Assembly: GCA_017656425.1 (NCBI GenBank) | Contig: JACDNV010000001.1 | Coordinates: 1-64,000 of the forward strand | Direction: 5' to 3' | Length of the DNA: 64,000 nt | Origin: Candidatus Neomarinimicrobiota bacterium | GTDB taxonomy: Bacteria; Fidelibacterota; UBA2242; B5-G15 | Shown: positions 1-10,000 of the stretch, piece after piece | How the letters are laid out: every line of letters starts with the position of its first letter | Numbering within the stretch: position 1 is the stretch's first letter | Translations under genes and position numbers: made by a program | The notes under the pieces: model-generated | Seen by the model: the letters and a program-made list of their open reading frames with translations, nothing else | Told to the model about the DNA's origin: nothing | Databases searched by the model: none

Positions 1-59
1 CTATTAGGGAAGGCGGTAGAACAGTTGGTGCCGGTGTCGTAACTCAGATTATTGAGTAG
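1..59 (+). CDS. tuf: Elongation factor Tu, C-terminal end (partial)
   Basis: Only the last 18 codons are present; the gene starts upstream of the window. The reading frame from base 3 gives [18 protein letters not shown] and a TAG stop, the near-invariant C-terminus of EF-Tu, the GTPase that delivers aminoacyl-tRNA to the ribosome. The next gene, rpmG, follows after 11 bases, so tuf probably shares a transcript with it, as is common in bacteria with a tuf-rpmG-tRNA-secE-nusG order. The identification is firm because the tail motif and the gene order agree. Confidence 0.95.
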   Translation, partial: IREGGRTVGAGVVTQIIE

Positions 60-70
60 TAGGTAAGAAT

Positions 71-220
71 ATGAGAGAGATTATAACATTAGAATGTACA
101 GTATGCAAGCGTAGAAATTATACAACAACAAAAAATAAAAGAAAACATCCAGAAAGGGTTGAGTATAAAAAATATTGTAGATGGTGTAATAAACATACAC
201 TTCATAAAGAAACTAGGTAA
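71..220 (+). CDS. rpmG: Large ribosomal subunit protein bL33
   Basis: This 49-residue protein begins [17 protein letters not shown] and is very basic. It carries two CxxC pairs (C9/C12 and C36/C39), so it is the zinc-binding C+ form of L33, a small protein near the ribosomal E site. Length and pattern match the family. The AGGTAAG stretch just after the tuf stop is a plausible ribosome binding site. It sits between tuf and tRNA-Trp, its usual place in many bacteria. Confidence 0.95.
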   Translation: MREIITLECTVCKRRNYTTTKNKRKHPERVEYKKYCRWCNKHTLHKETR

Positions 221-233
221 TTGAAATAAAGAC

Positions 234-306
234 AGGTGAGTAGCTCAATTGGTAGAGCACTGGTCTCCAAAACCAGTGGTTGCGGGTTCGAGTCCTGCCT
301 CACCTG
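234..306 (+). tRNA. trnW: tRNA-Trp (anticodon CCA)
   Basis: A full cloverleaf can be drawn. The acceptor stem 234-240 (AGGTGAG) pairs with 299-305 (CTCACCT). The D-arm is 243-258, the anticodon stem CTGGT/ACCAG encloses the loop CTCCAAA with anticodon CCA at 267-269, and the T-arm 282-298 contains TTCGAGT. The discriminator base is G306. The 3' CCA is not encoded and must be added by a nucleotidyltransferase. The gene lies between rpmG and secE and is probably cut out of the long tuf-nusG transcript. Confidence 0.97.
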
Positions 307-340
307 CTCTTTAAAAAGTGATTTTTATCAAGGAGATTTA

Positions 341-523
341 ATGTTTAAGAAGATTAGAGATTTTATTAATGGTGTAACTTTTGAAATGAAAAAAGTGTCC
401 TGGCCAAGTTTTAATGAACTTAAAGGATCAACAATTATAGTACTGGTTTTATCTCTGATCTTATCATTATTTCTTTTTTTAGTAGATACATTATTGGCGA
501 GAATAGTACATGTAATACTTTAG
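341..523 (+). CDS. secE: Preprotein translocase subunit SecE
   Basis: This 60-residue protein is the small essential SecE subunit that clamps SecY in the inner-membrane Sec channel. It has the single-helix form found in most non-enteric bacteria: an amphipathic N-terminal part with the family signature EMKKVSWPSFNEL (about residues 15-27), then one membrane helix of about 25 residues. The start at 341 is set by the AAGGAG site about 6 bases upstream. The open frame runs further upstream, but only through the tRNA gene. nusG follows after 7 bases. Confidence 0.95.
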   Translation: MFKKIRDFINGVTFEMKKVSWPSFNELKGSTIIVLVLSLILSLFLFLVDTLLARIVHVIL

Positions 524-530
524 GATAAAA

Positions 531-1058
531 ATGAACTGGTATGTTTTAAAAGTTTATTCAGGTAGGGAGAAGAAAATAAAAGACGCTATAATACATGAAG
601 CAGAATTATCTGGAATTCAGGATCAGATTGGTAAGGTTTTAGTTCCATCAGAAAAAGTTATGGAGATGCGAGAAGGTAAAAAACGTGTTAAAGATAAAGT
701 ATTTTTCCCGGGGTATATAATTATAGAAATGGAAATGAATAAAAAGACAAGATATTTGATTGAGAATATTCCCGGTGTTATTAGTTTTGTGGGACCGAAG
801 GGTCAACCACTACCTCTACATGAAGATGAGGTGAAAAGAATTCTTGGTGAGGTTGAAACAAAAGACGGGAAAGAAGTTCTTGCTGTTCCGTTTAAGGAGG
901 GCGATCCGGTTAAGGTTGTAGATGGTCCTTTTGTTGATTTTCATGGTGTGGTTCAGGAAGTAAATGAGGATAAGAAAAAGTTAAAGGTAATGGTAAGTAT
1001 TTTTGGAAGGCCAACGCCTGTTGAGTTGGATTTTATGCAGGTTGAATTAGAGAAGTAG
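531..1058 (+). CDS. nusG: Transcription termination/antitermination protein NusG
   Basis: The 175-residue protein has the NGN domain at its start (MNWYVLKVYSGREKKIKDAI), the motif VFFPGYIIIEM, and a C-terminal KOW domain with FKEGDPVKVVDGPFVDFHG and VSIFGRPTPVELDF. NusG binds the RNA polymerase clamp, reduces pausing, and couples transcription to the ribosome or Rho. Length is normal and there is no inserted third domain. It lies between secE and rplK, the conserved arrangement, and very short gaps suggest co-transcription. Confidence 0.97.
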   Translation: MNWYVLKVYSGREKKIKDAIIHEAELSGIQDQIGKVLVPSEKVMEMREGKKRVKDKVFFPGYIIIEMEMNKKTRYLIENIPGVISFVGPKGQPLPLHEDEVKRILGEVETKDGKEVLAVPFKEGDPVKVVDGPFVDFHGVVQEVNEDKKKLKVMVSIFGRPTPVELDFMQVELEK

Positions 1059-1065
1059 GTGAAAA

Positions 1066-1491
1066 ATGGCTAAGAAGGTAGTCGCAAAAATTAAAATACA
1101 AATAGAAGCTGGAAAGGCTAATCCATCACCGCCAGTAGGTCCAGCTCTGGGACAACATGGTGTTAATATTATGGAGTTTTGTAAAGCATTTAATGCTAAA
1201 ACTCAGGATCAAGCTGGAATGATTATCCCGGTGATAATAACTGTTTATTCAGATAGGTCTTTTACGTTTATTACAAAAACTCCACCTGCGGCTGTATTAT
1301 TGAAAAAGGCAGCAAAAATTGAGAAAGGAAGTGGTGAGCCTAATAAAAATAAGGTCGGGAAAGTAACCCTTGATGATATTAAAAAAATTGCCGAGTTAAA
1401 AATGCAAGATCTTAATGCACATACAGTAGAAAAGGCAATGGAAATGATAAAAGGAACGGCCAGATCAATGGGATTAATTGTCGAGGAGTAG
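1066..1491 (+). CDS. rplK: Large ribosomal subunit protein uL11
   Basis: This 141-residue protein has the usual L11 length. The N-terminal domain carries the proline-rich segment [21 protein letters not shown] and the C-terminal RNA-binding domain ends [20 protein letters not shown]11 forms the stalk base with 23S rRNA and is needed for factor-dependent GTPase steps and the RelA response. It starts 7 bases after nusG and is followed by rplA, the conserved order. Confidence 0.97.
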   Translation: MAKKVVAKIKIQIEAGKANPSPPVGPALGQHGVNIMEFCKAFNAKTQDQAGMIIPVIITVYSDRSFTFITKTPPAAVLLKKAAKIEKGSGEPNKNKVGKVTLDDIKKIAELKMQDLNAHTVEKAMEMIKGTARSMGLIVEE

Positions 1492-1499
1492 ATCGAATT

Positions 1500-2189
1500 A
1501 TGAAAGTATCCAAAAGAGTTCTGAAAAATAAAAGTTTGGTTGATAAAACTAGGGAGTATGATTTAAAAGAAGCTATTGCACTCATAAAAAAAACAGATCC
1601 TCCTAAGTTCGATGAGACTATTGAAGCTCATGTAAATTTAGGAGTTGATCCAAGACATGCAGATCAGAATGTTAGAGGTACAGTTTATCTTCCTAATGGA
1701 ACCGGTAAAAAGATAAGAGTACTTGTGTTGACAAAGAGTAAGATCGAGGAAGCTAAGGAGGCTGGAGCTGATTATTTTGGATTTGAGGAATATATAGAGA
1801 AGATAAAGAACGGTTGGCTCGAATTTGATGCGGTTATTGCTACTCCCGATGTCATGAGTGAAGTTGGTAAACTGGGTAGAATTCTCGGTCCAAGAGGGCT
1901 CATGCCAAATCCAAAAAGTGGAACGGTAACAAACGATGTTGCTAAAGCTGTTAATGAATTAAAAGCGGGTAGGATAGAAGTCAGAGTTGATAAATATGGT
2001 ATTATTCATGCACCTGTTGGGAAGCGTTCGTTTACCGATGAACAACTAGAGGAAAATATTAGGTCATTAGTTTCATCTCTGATTAAAATGAAGCCTCCTG
2101 CAGCAAAAGGAGCATATCTTAAAAAAATAACATTAGCATCTACAATGGGTCCAGGTGTTACTGTTAAAAGAGAGTCTGTTGTTTCATAA
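1500..2189 (+). CDS. rplA: Large ribosomal subunit protein uL1
   Basis: The 229-residue protein has the L1 signatures [20 protein letters not shown] and [21 protein letters not shown]1 forms the mobile stalk that moves deacylated tRNA out of the E site. In many bacteria it is also a translational repressor of its own rplKA message. I did not identify an L1 binding mimic here. It begins 8 bases after rplK. Confidence 0.97.
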   Translation: MKVSKRVLKNKSLVDKTREYDLKEAIALIKKTDPPKFDETIEAHVNLGVDPRHADQNVRGTVYLPNGTGKKIRVLVLTKSKIEEAKEAGADYFGFEEYIEKIKNGWLEFDAVIATPDVMSEVGKLGRILGPRGLMPNPKSGTVTNDVAKAVNELKAGRIEVRVDKYGIIHAPVGKRSFTDEQLEENIRSLVSSLIKMKPPAAKGAYLKKITLASTMGPGVTVKRESVVS

Positions 2190-2213
2190 TGAAAATAGTT
2201 GTCGGGAGAGATT

Positions 2214-2738
2214 ATGCCAAATCCAAAAAAAGTTGAAATAGTGGAGCAAATAACAGAGAAGTTTAAAAAATCTAAAGGGATGTATTTTGTTGATTTTTTA
2301 GGAATGAATGTTGAACAGGTGAATAGTTTGCGTAAAGAAATGAGAAACGCGAACATCGATTACCGAGTTTTGAAAAATACGCTTTTAAGACTAGCTGCTG
2401 ATAAATCGGGTTTAAATGAGAATGTTAAGAAATTTTTTACTGGTCCGACAGCAGTAGCGTTTTCATATGATGATCCAACTATTCCTGCAAAAGTACTGAC
2501 CGATTTTATTAAAAAGAATAAAATTGAACATTTAAGGATTAAAGGATGTCTGTTTGAAAATGAAATTTATTATGAAAATGAAGTTGAAAATATTGCTAAG
2601 TTACCAACTAAAGATGAATTATTGGCCAAATTTATAGCAACAATTCAGACACCACTTTCTAATTTAGTAGCAACTTTGAGTTCGCCATTCACACAGTTGA
2701 TTGGTGTTTTAAACGCTTTGAAAGAAAAGAAAGAATGA
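2214..2738 (+). CDS. rplJ: Large ribosomal subunit protein uL10
   Basis: The 174-residue L10 anchors the L7/L12 dimers to the stalk base. The N-terminal RNA-binding part contains GMNVEQVNSLRKEMRNANID and YRVLKNTLLRLA; the C-terminal helix is the L7/L12 attachment site. I chose ATG 2214 (MPNPKKVEIVEQ) because GGGAG lies 5 bases upstream; a TTG 15 bases earlier keeps the frame open but has no better site. The rplA-rplJ gap is only 24 bases, too short for the L10 leader structure found upstream of rplJ in many bacteria. Confidence 0.95.
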   Translation: MPNPKKVEIVEQITEKFKKSKGMYFVDFLGMNVEQVNSLRKEMRNANIDYRVLKNTLLRLAADKSGLNENVKKFFTGPTAVAFSYDDPTIPAKVLTDFIKKNKIEHLRIKGCLFENEIYYENEVENIAKLPTKDELLAKFIATIQTPLSNLVATLSSPFTQLIGVLNALKEKKE

Positions 2739-2770
2739 AAATGTATTGTAGAAAAGGAGGATAAAAAGAC

Positions 2771-3154
2771 ATGGCAGAAATAACAAGAGCGGATGTATTA
2801 GAATATCTTGAAAAAGCAAATATGCTTGAAATTTCAGAACTGATTAAGGATATCGAGGAGAAATTTGGAGTAAAGGCAGCCGCTCCGGTAGCAGTAGCTG
2901 CCGCACCAGGGGCAGCGCCCTCTGAAGCTAAAGAAGAAGAAAAGACTGAGTTCGATGTAGTGCTGAAGGAAGTAGGTCCACAAAAAATAAATGTAATCAA
3001 AGTTGTAAGAGCAGTTACCAATTTGGGATTAAAAGAAGCAAAGGATCTTGTTGATAATGCTCCGGGTACGGTAAAGGAAGGTATCTCGAAAGAAGAAGCA
3101 GAAAATATTAAAAAGCAACTTGAAGAAGCCGGAGCAAAGGTAGAATTAAAATAA
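2771..3154 (+). CDS. rplL: Large ribosomal subunit protein bL12 (L7/L12)
   Basis: This 127-residue acidic protein has the three expected parts: an N-terminal dimerisation helix, an Ala/Pro-rich hinge at about residues 36-55, and a globular C-terminal domain with [20 protein letters not shown] and [20 protein letters not shown]. It recruits translation factors to the ribosome. A strong AAAGGAGG site lies about 10 bases before the ATG, fitting the high dose (usually four or more copies per ribosome). It is followed by a 127-base gap before rpoB. Confidence 0.97.
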   Translation: MAEITRADVLEYLEKANMLEISELIKDIEEKFGVKAAAPVAVAAAPGAAPSEAKEEEKTEFDVVLKEVGPQKINVIKVVRAVTNLGLKEAKDLVDNAPGTVKEGISKEEAENIKKQLEEAGAKVELK

Positions 3155-3216
3155 TTGCTAATCCCAATATCTATGAATTTACAAAAGTTTCTCTGAGAGA
3201 AATGCAAGAGTTTTTA

Positions 3217-3235
3217 CTCTATAATATATATAGAG
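3217..3235 (+). promoter_or_regulatory. Hairpin in the rplL-rpoB spacer
   Basis: A perfect 7-bp stem (CTCTATA, 3217-3223, with TATAGAG, 3229-3235) closes a 5-base loop in the spacer between rplL and rpoB. It is not followed by a T-run, so it is not an intrinsic terminator. In other bacteria this spacer holds an attenuator or RNase processing site that lowers rpoBC expression relative to the ribosomal proteins; that role here is inference. The sequence is very AT-rich, so chance is possible. Confidence 0.4.
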
Positions 3236-3281
3236 GGTTAAACTATTAAAACCATAAAAATTTCATAAAAGGAGGGAGAAT

Positions 3282-6200
3282 TTGAGAACCATTCAAAATT
3301 TTGTTGATGAACGTAAATCCTTTGCTAAATCGAAGCCAGTAATGAAAGTACCTGACTTGCTTGATATACAGATCAAGTCATTTGAGGATTTTTTACAAAA
3401 GGATGTTCCTCCTGATAAAAGGAAGATTCAGGGACTAGAAGAAGCTTTCAGAACAGTGTTTCCAATTGAGGACAATCATGGTAATTATCTTCTGGAATAC
3501 AAATATTATACGGTAGGAGACCCTCCATACACAGTCTGGGAAAGTATTGAGAGAGGGGTAACATATGCTGTACCACTAAAAGTAAGGTTAGTACTGCACA
3601 TCAGTGAAGAAGGTGGTAGCGGTAAATATACTGCTGGAATTGAGCAGGATATTTTCTTCGGGAATATTCCTTATATGACTGATCGAGGTACTTTTGTAAT
3701 AAATGGTGCAGAAAGAGTTATAGTATCTCAACTTCAAAGGTCTCCTGGTGTATTTTTTGACCAGCAGGATCATTCAAGCGGAAATAAGATATATATATCA
3801 CGTGTTATACCTTTTAGAGGTAGCTGGGTTGATTTTGTGATCGATCATAATGATATAATGCATGCTATTATTGATAAAAGAAGAAAATTTCCAGCAACTA
3901 TATTACTTAGAGCTTTTGGATATCCCAAAAATGAAGATATATTAGCGCTTTTTGATATGGGTAAAAGGGTTAATATCAAGAATGCTGAAAAGGAAGCTAA
4001 TGGTAAATTTCTAGCTGAGAATATTGTTGATCCAGAGACAGGTGAAGTTATAATTGATATAAAGAACAGGGTGAAAGTTGACGAAGAGGTTATAAAGATA
4101 TGTAAAAACCACAATATTGAATCTTTACTTGTGTTTGCCACTGATGATGAAACTATTATAAATGTCTTCCTTAATACATTTATAAAAGATCCAATATTTA
4201 ACGATGAGGAGGAGGCAGTATATTTTCTATATAGAAATCTTAGAACTGGAGAACCACCAAATCTGGATGTTGCCAGAAAATTTGTTGAGAGACTATTTTT
4301 CAGTCCCAAAAGATATGATCTTGGGATGGTTGGAAGATATAGGATTAACAAGAAATTTAATCTAAAAATTCCAATTGAGGAAACTGTATTAACGAAGCAG
4401 GATCTTGTTGAGATAATGCGTTATCTGGTAAAAATGAAGCGAGGTGAGATCGGGGTTGATGATATTGATCATCTTGGTAACAGGAGAGTTCGAACAGTTG
4501 GAGAGCAGCTTACAAATCAATTTACCCTAGCATTGACAAGGATGGCTAGAACCGTAAGAGAGAGAATGAACCTGAGGGAATCGGAAAACTTGACACCCCA
4601 GGACCTTGTAAACTCCAGAATAATTACGTCTGCTATAAATTCATTTTTCGGAACTAACCAATTATCACAGTTTATGGATCAGACTAATCCGCTTGCGGAA
4701 ACAACCCATAAACGTAGGGTTTCTGCTCTAGGTCCAGGTGGTTTAAGCAGGGAGAGAGCTGGATTCGAGGTGAGAGATGTACATTATACACATTATGGCA
4801 GATTGTGTCCAATAGAGACTCCTGAAGGGCCCAATATCGGTCTTATATCCTCTTTAGCAACATATGCTTATGTGAATGAACTTGGATTTATTGAGACACC
4901 CTACAGAAAAGTGTTTATCGAAAATGGTAAAGCAAGGGTTACAAATGAAATAGAGTATTTATCAGCTGATGATGAAGATAGGGAATTAATTGCACAGGCA
5001 AACGCACCAGTTGATGAAAAAGGATACTTTAAGGCATCAAGAGTTAGGGCAAGGATTAAAGGTGAATTTCCGATTGTTGATCCAAAAGAAGTTAAATATA
5101 TGGATGTGTCCCCGCAGCAAATTGTTTCTGTATCGGCTTCACTAATTCCATTCCTGGAGCATGATGATGCAAATAGAGCTCTTATGGGTTCAAATATGCA
5201 GCGTCAGTCTGTCCCGCTTCTAATACCTGAAAGACCTATCGTTGGAACTGGAATGGAAAAGAAAGTCGCGGTAGATTCGAAGGCTGTGGTAACCTCTCCT
5301 ATTGATGGTGTTGTGGAGAAGGTAAGCGCTAATTACATCATTATACGTAATGAAGAGTTTAAAGATGAATTAAATTTGGATGAAACGAAGGAGAGAATAC
5401 GTATTGACCTGGTGAAGTTCCAGAGAACAAATCAGGATACAACTATAAATCAGAGGCCACTAGTAAAACCAGGACAAAAAGTTAAAAAGGGAGATGTGAT
5501 TGCAGATGGTTGTTCTACAGATAAAGGAGAGCTGGCTTTAGGTAGGAATGTGCTTGTTGCCTTTATGCCCTGGAGGGGATATAACTTTGAGGATGCTATT
5601 GTAATAAGTGAGAGATTGCTAAAAGATGATGTTTTTACAAGTGTTCATATTAAAGAGTTTGAACTAGAAGTTAGAGACACAAAGAGAGGTCCAGAAGAGC
5701 TTACAAGGGAAATTCCCAATATAAGTGAAGAAAAAACAGCTAATCTTGATCCTAACGGTATAATCAGAGTAGGGGCTGAGGTTCAGCCTGGTGATATACT
5801 GATTGGTAAGGTGGTGCCAAAAGGCGAAACAGATCCAACACCTGAGGAAAAACTCCTACGTGCGATATTTGGTGAAAAGGCAGCTGATGTTAAAGATGCA
5901 TCCAAGAAGGCTGACCCTGGTGTTTGGGGAGTTGTAATAAATACAAAGTTATTCAGTAGAAAAGGAAAAGAAAGTAGAATTAAAGACAGGAAAAAGATTG
6001 AAGAAATAACCAACAGTGGTTTATTAAGACAAGCAGAACTCAAGAAAAGAAGAAATGCAAAACTAATTGAAATTCTTAAAGGTAAGATTGCCAATGAAAT
6101 TAAGGATATAACAAATAGGAATGTTGTAGTCAAGGATGGTACTGTGTTCGATGACGAACTATTGAAAAATTTGGATTTTGATAAGCTTGCCTTAAATGTC

Positions 6201-7082
6201 GATTGGACAAAGGATGAAGAGACTAACAAAAAAATAAAGACGTTATTCGACAATTATTTTAAAGTATCCCAAAAAATTGATGATGATATTGAGAAGGAAA
6301 TATACAAAATCAAAGTTGGAGATGACTTGCAACCAGGTGTTCTACAGTTAGCAAAGGTTTATGTTGCGACAAAGCGTAAAATTCGTGTGGGAGACAAGGT
6401 TGCAGGACGTCATGGAAATAAAGGTGTTGTTTCTATTGTAGTGCCAGAAGAAGATATGCCATTCTTAGAAGATGGTACCAGAGTAGATATGATATTGAAT
6501 CCTCTCGGTGTTCCATCACGTATGAATCTTGGTCAATTATACGAAACAATGCTTGGGTGGGCAGGTAAGAAACTTGGTATACATTACGAAACTCCTGTTT
6601 TCAACGGTGCGACACATGATGAGGTAATTGCGGAACTTAAAAAAGCTGGTTTGCCTGAGGACTGTAAAGTAACGTTATATGATGGTAAGACTGGAGAGCC
6701 TTATGAAAATAAGGTGATGGTTGGTTACATTTATATGATGAAATTATTGCACCTTGTTGAGGATAAGGTGCATGCTCGTGCAACAGGTCCTTATTCATTA
6801 ATTACACAGCAACCACTTGGTGGAAAAGCACAGTTTGGAGGTCAGAGACTGGGTGAAATGGAAGTCTGGGCACTTGAAGCATATGGTGCCGCTTATACTT
6901 TACAAGAAATGCTTACAGTAAAATCAGACGACGTAGATGGAAGAACTAAGATGTATAATGCAATTGTTAATGGCGAGAATTTCTCGGATTTCGGAATGCC
7001 AGAATCTTTTAATGTTCTTGTTAAAGAATTACAAGGATTATGCATAGAATTAGATTTAAATTACACAGATGAAGAGGAGTAA
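3282..7082 (+). CDS. rpoB: DNA-directed RNA polymerase subunit beta
   Basis: The 1266-residue beta subunit carries the family landmarks in order: an N-terminal lobe, the rifampicin region (FFGTNQLSQFMDQTNPLAE and THKRRVSALGPGGLSRERAG), the motif GRLCPIETPEGPNIGLISSL, DDANRALMGSNMQRQSVPLL, the catalytic-region motif GRNVLVAFMPWRGYNFEDA, GRHGNKGVVS, and the C-terminal GGKAQFGGQRLGEMEVWALE. The start is TTG, set by a strong AAAGGAGGG site about 7 bases upstream. The resistance-region residues look like the sensitive wild type. rpoC follows after 6 bases. Confidence 0.98.
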   Translation: MRTIQNFVDERKSFAKSKPVMKVPDLLDIQIKSFEDFLQKDVPPDKRKIQGLEEAFRTVFPIEDNHGNYLLEYKYYTVGDPPYTVWESIERGVTYAVPLKVRLVLHISEEGGSGKYTAGIEQDIFFGNIPYMTDRGTFVINGAERVIVSQLQRSPGVFFDQQDHSSGNKIYISRVIPFRGSWVDFVIDHNDIMHAIIDKRRKFPATILLRAFGYPKNEDILALFDMGKRVNIKNAEKEANGKFLAENIVDPETGEVIIDIKNRVKVDEEVIKICKNHNIESLLVFATDDETIINVFLNTFIKDPIFNDEEEAVYFLYRNLRTGEPPNLDVARKFVERLFFSPKRYDLGMVGRYRINKKFNLKIPIEETVLTKQDLVEIMRYLVKMKRGEIGVDDIDHLGNRRVRTVGEQLTNQFTLALTRMARTVRERMNLRESENLTPQDLVNSRIITSAINSFFGTNQLSQFMDQTNPLAETTHKRRVSALGPGGLSRERAGFEVRDVHYTHYGRLCPIETPEGPNIGLISSLATYAYVNELGFIETPYRKVFIENGKARVTNEIEYLSADDEDRELIAQANAPVDEKGYFKASRVRARIKGEFPIVDPKEVKYMDVSPQQIVSVSASLIPFLEHDDANRALMGSNMQRQSVPLLIPERPIVGTGMEKKVAVDSKAVVTSPIDGVVEKVSANYIIIRNEEFKDELNLDETKERIRIDLVKFQRTNQDTTINQRPLVKPGQKVKKGDVIADGCSTDKGELALGRNVLVAFMPWRGYNFEDAIVISERLLKDDVFTSVHIKEFELEVRDTKRGPEELTREIPNISEEKTANLDPNGIIRVGAEVQPGDILIGKVVPKGETDPTPEEKLLRAIFGEKAADVKDASKKADPGVWGVVINTKLFSRKGKESRIKDRKKIEEITNSGLLRQAELKKRRNAKLIEILKGKIANEIKDITNRNVVVKDGTVFDDELLKNLDFDKLALNVDWTKDEETNKKIKTLFDNYFKVSQKIDDDIEKEIYKIKVGDDLQPGVLQLAKVYVATKRKIRVGDKVAGRHGNKGVVSIVVPEEDMPFLEDGTRVDMILNPLGVPSRMNLGQLYETMLGWAGKKLGIHYETPVFNGATHDEVIAELKKAGLPEDCKVTLYDGKTGEPYENKVMVGYIYMMKLLHLVEDKVHARATGPYSLITQQPLGGKAQFGGQRLGEMEVWALEAYGAAYTLQEMLTVKSDDVDGRTKMYNAIVNGENFSDFGMPESFNVLVKELQGLCIELDLNYTDEEE

Positions 7083-7088
7083 AATAAA

Positions 7089-10000
7089 ATGAATGGTGTA
7101 AAACCAACGAATCACAGGAAGGAATTTACAAACATTACAATACACCTTTCCTCCCCTGAGACTGTCTTGAAGAGATCGAGGGGAGAGGTATTAAGACCTG
7201 AAACAATAAATTACAGAACATACAAACCAGAAAAAGATGGTTTATTTTGTGAAAAAATTTTTGGTCCTGTCAAAGATTATGAATGTCATTGTGGAAAATA
7301 TAAGAGGATTCGCTATAAAGGTATAATATGTGATAGATGTGGAGTGGAAGTTGCGCCAAAGCGTGTTCGTCGTGAAAGGATGGGTCATATAACTTTAGCT
7401 GTTCCTGTGGTACATATATGGTATCTAAAATCAATTCCTAGTAAGCTTTACTATTTGCTTGATATTCCTTCTAGGGAGTTGGAGGAAATAACATACTATG
7501 AAAAATATGTGGTAATTAATCCAGGGAAGTCAAATTTACCTTATAAGGCTGTGATTACAGAAGAAGAGTATTTCGAAAATCTAATGGAATATGGACCCAA
7601 GACTGAATTGTTGGATGAAGAAGAAGTACAGGAATATTTCATAGCCAAGACTGGTGGTGAAGCAATAAGAGACCTTTTGAGACAAGTTGACATTGAAACT
7701 TTAGTGACAAAACTAAAAAATGATTTGAAAAACTCAAGATCAGAAACCCAAAAGAGTGAAATTTTAAAAAGATTAAAGGTGGTTCAGGCATTTTTGCCTA
7801 AAGAAGGTAGACCTGTCAATAAACCTGAGTGGATGGTTATTACAATTCTACCTGTGATACCTCCTGATTTAAGACCTCTTGTTCCTCTAGAAGGTGGAAG
7901 ATTTGCTGCAAGCGATTTGAATGACCTATATAGAAGAGTTATTATAAGAAATAATAGGTTAAAACAGTTAATGGAGATAAAGGCACCTGATGTAATTTTG
8001 AGAAATGAAAAAAGAATGCTTCAGGAGGCGGTTGATTCTCTATTTGATAATAGCAAACGTACAACCGAGGTAAGAGGAAGTACAAGAAGACCTTTAAAAA
8101 GTCTTAGCGATATGCTCAGAGGCAAAGAGGGTAGATTTAGACAAAATCTACTTGGTAAGAGAGTTGATTATAGTGGGAGATCAGTAATTGTTGTTGGTCC
8201 AGAGCTAAAATTGAATGAATGTGGTCTACCGAAGGAGATGGCTATTGAGCTATTTAAGCCCCATATAATGCATGAATTACTCAAAAGAGGTATTGCTAAA
8301 TCTCCTAAAGCAGCAAAGTTAATGATTGATAATAAAGAGCCAGATGTATATAAAGTTCTTGAGTATGTTGTGAAAGATCATCCAGTGTTGTTAAACCGTG
8401 CACCTACATTACATAGGCTAGGTATACAGGCATTTCAACCAGTTTTAACAGATGAGCTTGCGATTCAAATCCATCCTCTCGTTTGTGCTGCTTTCAATGC
8501 AGATTTCGATGGTGACCAAATGGCGGTCCACGTACCCCTCTCCTTTGAAGCACAGATGGAAGCTAGGATATTGATGCTATCAAGTCATAATATCCTTCAT
8601 CCTGCTCATGGGAATCCAATTGCAATTCCCTCTCAGGATATGGTTCTTGGCATTTATTATATCACAAAGAAAAAAGATGGAGCCAAGGGAGAGAATACTA
8701 TATTTAGCTCCATTGACGAAGCAATATATGCGTATGAAGTAGGAGAGGTTGATTTACATGCGAAAGTAAAAATTAAAATTGACGGTAAATTAATTGATAC
8801 AACGCCTGGTCGTGCTATTTTTAATAGCATATTACCACCAGGAATGAATTATATAAATGAGCTTATTACTAAGTCAAGGCTTGAAAAGATAGTAGGATAT
8901 GCTTTTAGAAAAGTTGGTAACTATGAAACCGTTAAATTTCTTGATAGATTGAAAGATCTTGGGTTTGCCTATGCTACTAAAGCTGGAGCAACAATATCAA
9001 TTGCGGATATTCTAATACCACAAGAAAAGCAAAGGATAATCGATGATACATTTAAACGTGTTGATGATATCCAGAGAAAATTTCAAAAAGGTATCCTAAC
9101 TGAGGGAGAAAGATATAATAAGGTAATTGATGAATGGACACACACTACAAATAAAATTACAGATATTTTATTCGAACATTTATCTAAGGATAGGCAGGGA
9201 TTCAATCCTGTATTTATGATGGCTGATTCTGGAGCAAGGGGAAGTCGTGAACAGATAAAGCAGCTTGCTGGTATGAGAGGTTTGATGGCAAAACCTCAAA
9301 AAACATTGACCGGACAGGTAGGTGAGATTATTGAAACGCCTATTACATCTAACTTTAAAGAAGGGCTGACGGTACTGGAGTATTTTATCTCAACTCATGG
9401 TGCACGTAAAGGACTTGCCGATACGGCCTTAAAAACTGCTGATGCCGGTTACCTGACCAGAAGGCTTGTCGATGTTGCTCAGGATGTGGTTGTTACAATG
9501 GAGGACTGCGGTACTATCAATGGTATTGAGGTTACTGCTTTGAAAAAAGAAGAAAGTATTATAGAGGGATTGGCGGATCGTATAGTCGGTAGAGTAGCTC
9601 AAGAAGATATTTTCAATCCTGAGAATGAAAACGAAATAATCGTTGAAGCAGGTGAAGAAATTGATGAAGATACTGCTATGAAAATTCAGGATCTGGGTAT
9701 TGTAAAAGTAAGGATAAGGTCAGTTTTAACATGTGAAGCAGATCATGGTGTATGTGCAAAATGCTACGGTAGGAATTTGGCTACAGGTCAGATGGTTAAT
9801 GTCGGTGAGGCCGTCGGCATAATGGCTGCTCAGGCTATTGGTGAGCCAGGGACGCAATTAACACTAAGGACTTTTCATTACGGAGGTACTGCGGCGAGAG
9901 TTGTAGAGGAGTCTGATACTATTGCAAAAACTGCAGGAAAGGTTGTGTTCTCTATTAATTATAAATGCGTTAAATACGAAAAAGGTGATTATTATGTAGC

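Noticed and set aside
236-340. Upstream extension of the secE reading frame
   Set aside because: It reads through the tRNA-Trp gene; the Shine-Dalgarno site and the SecE family length both place the start at 341.
2190-2213. Possible L10 leader structure before rplJ
   Set aside because: The spacer is only 24 bases, too short for the known leader fold; no structure could be drawn.
5783-6253. Antisense open frame inside rpoB
   Set aside because: Low-complexity Ser/Phe/Leu-rich translation typical of a shadow of a Lys/Glu-rich coding strand.
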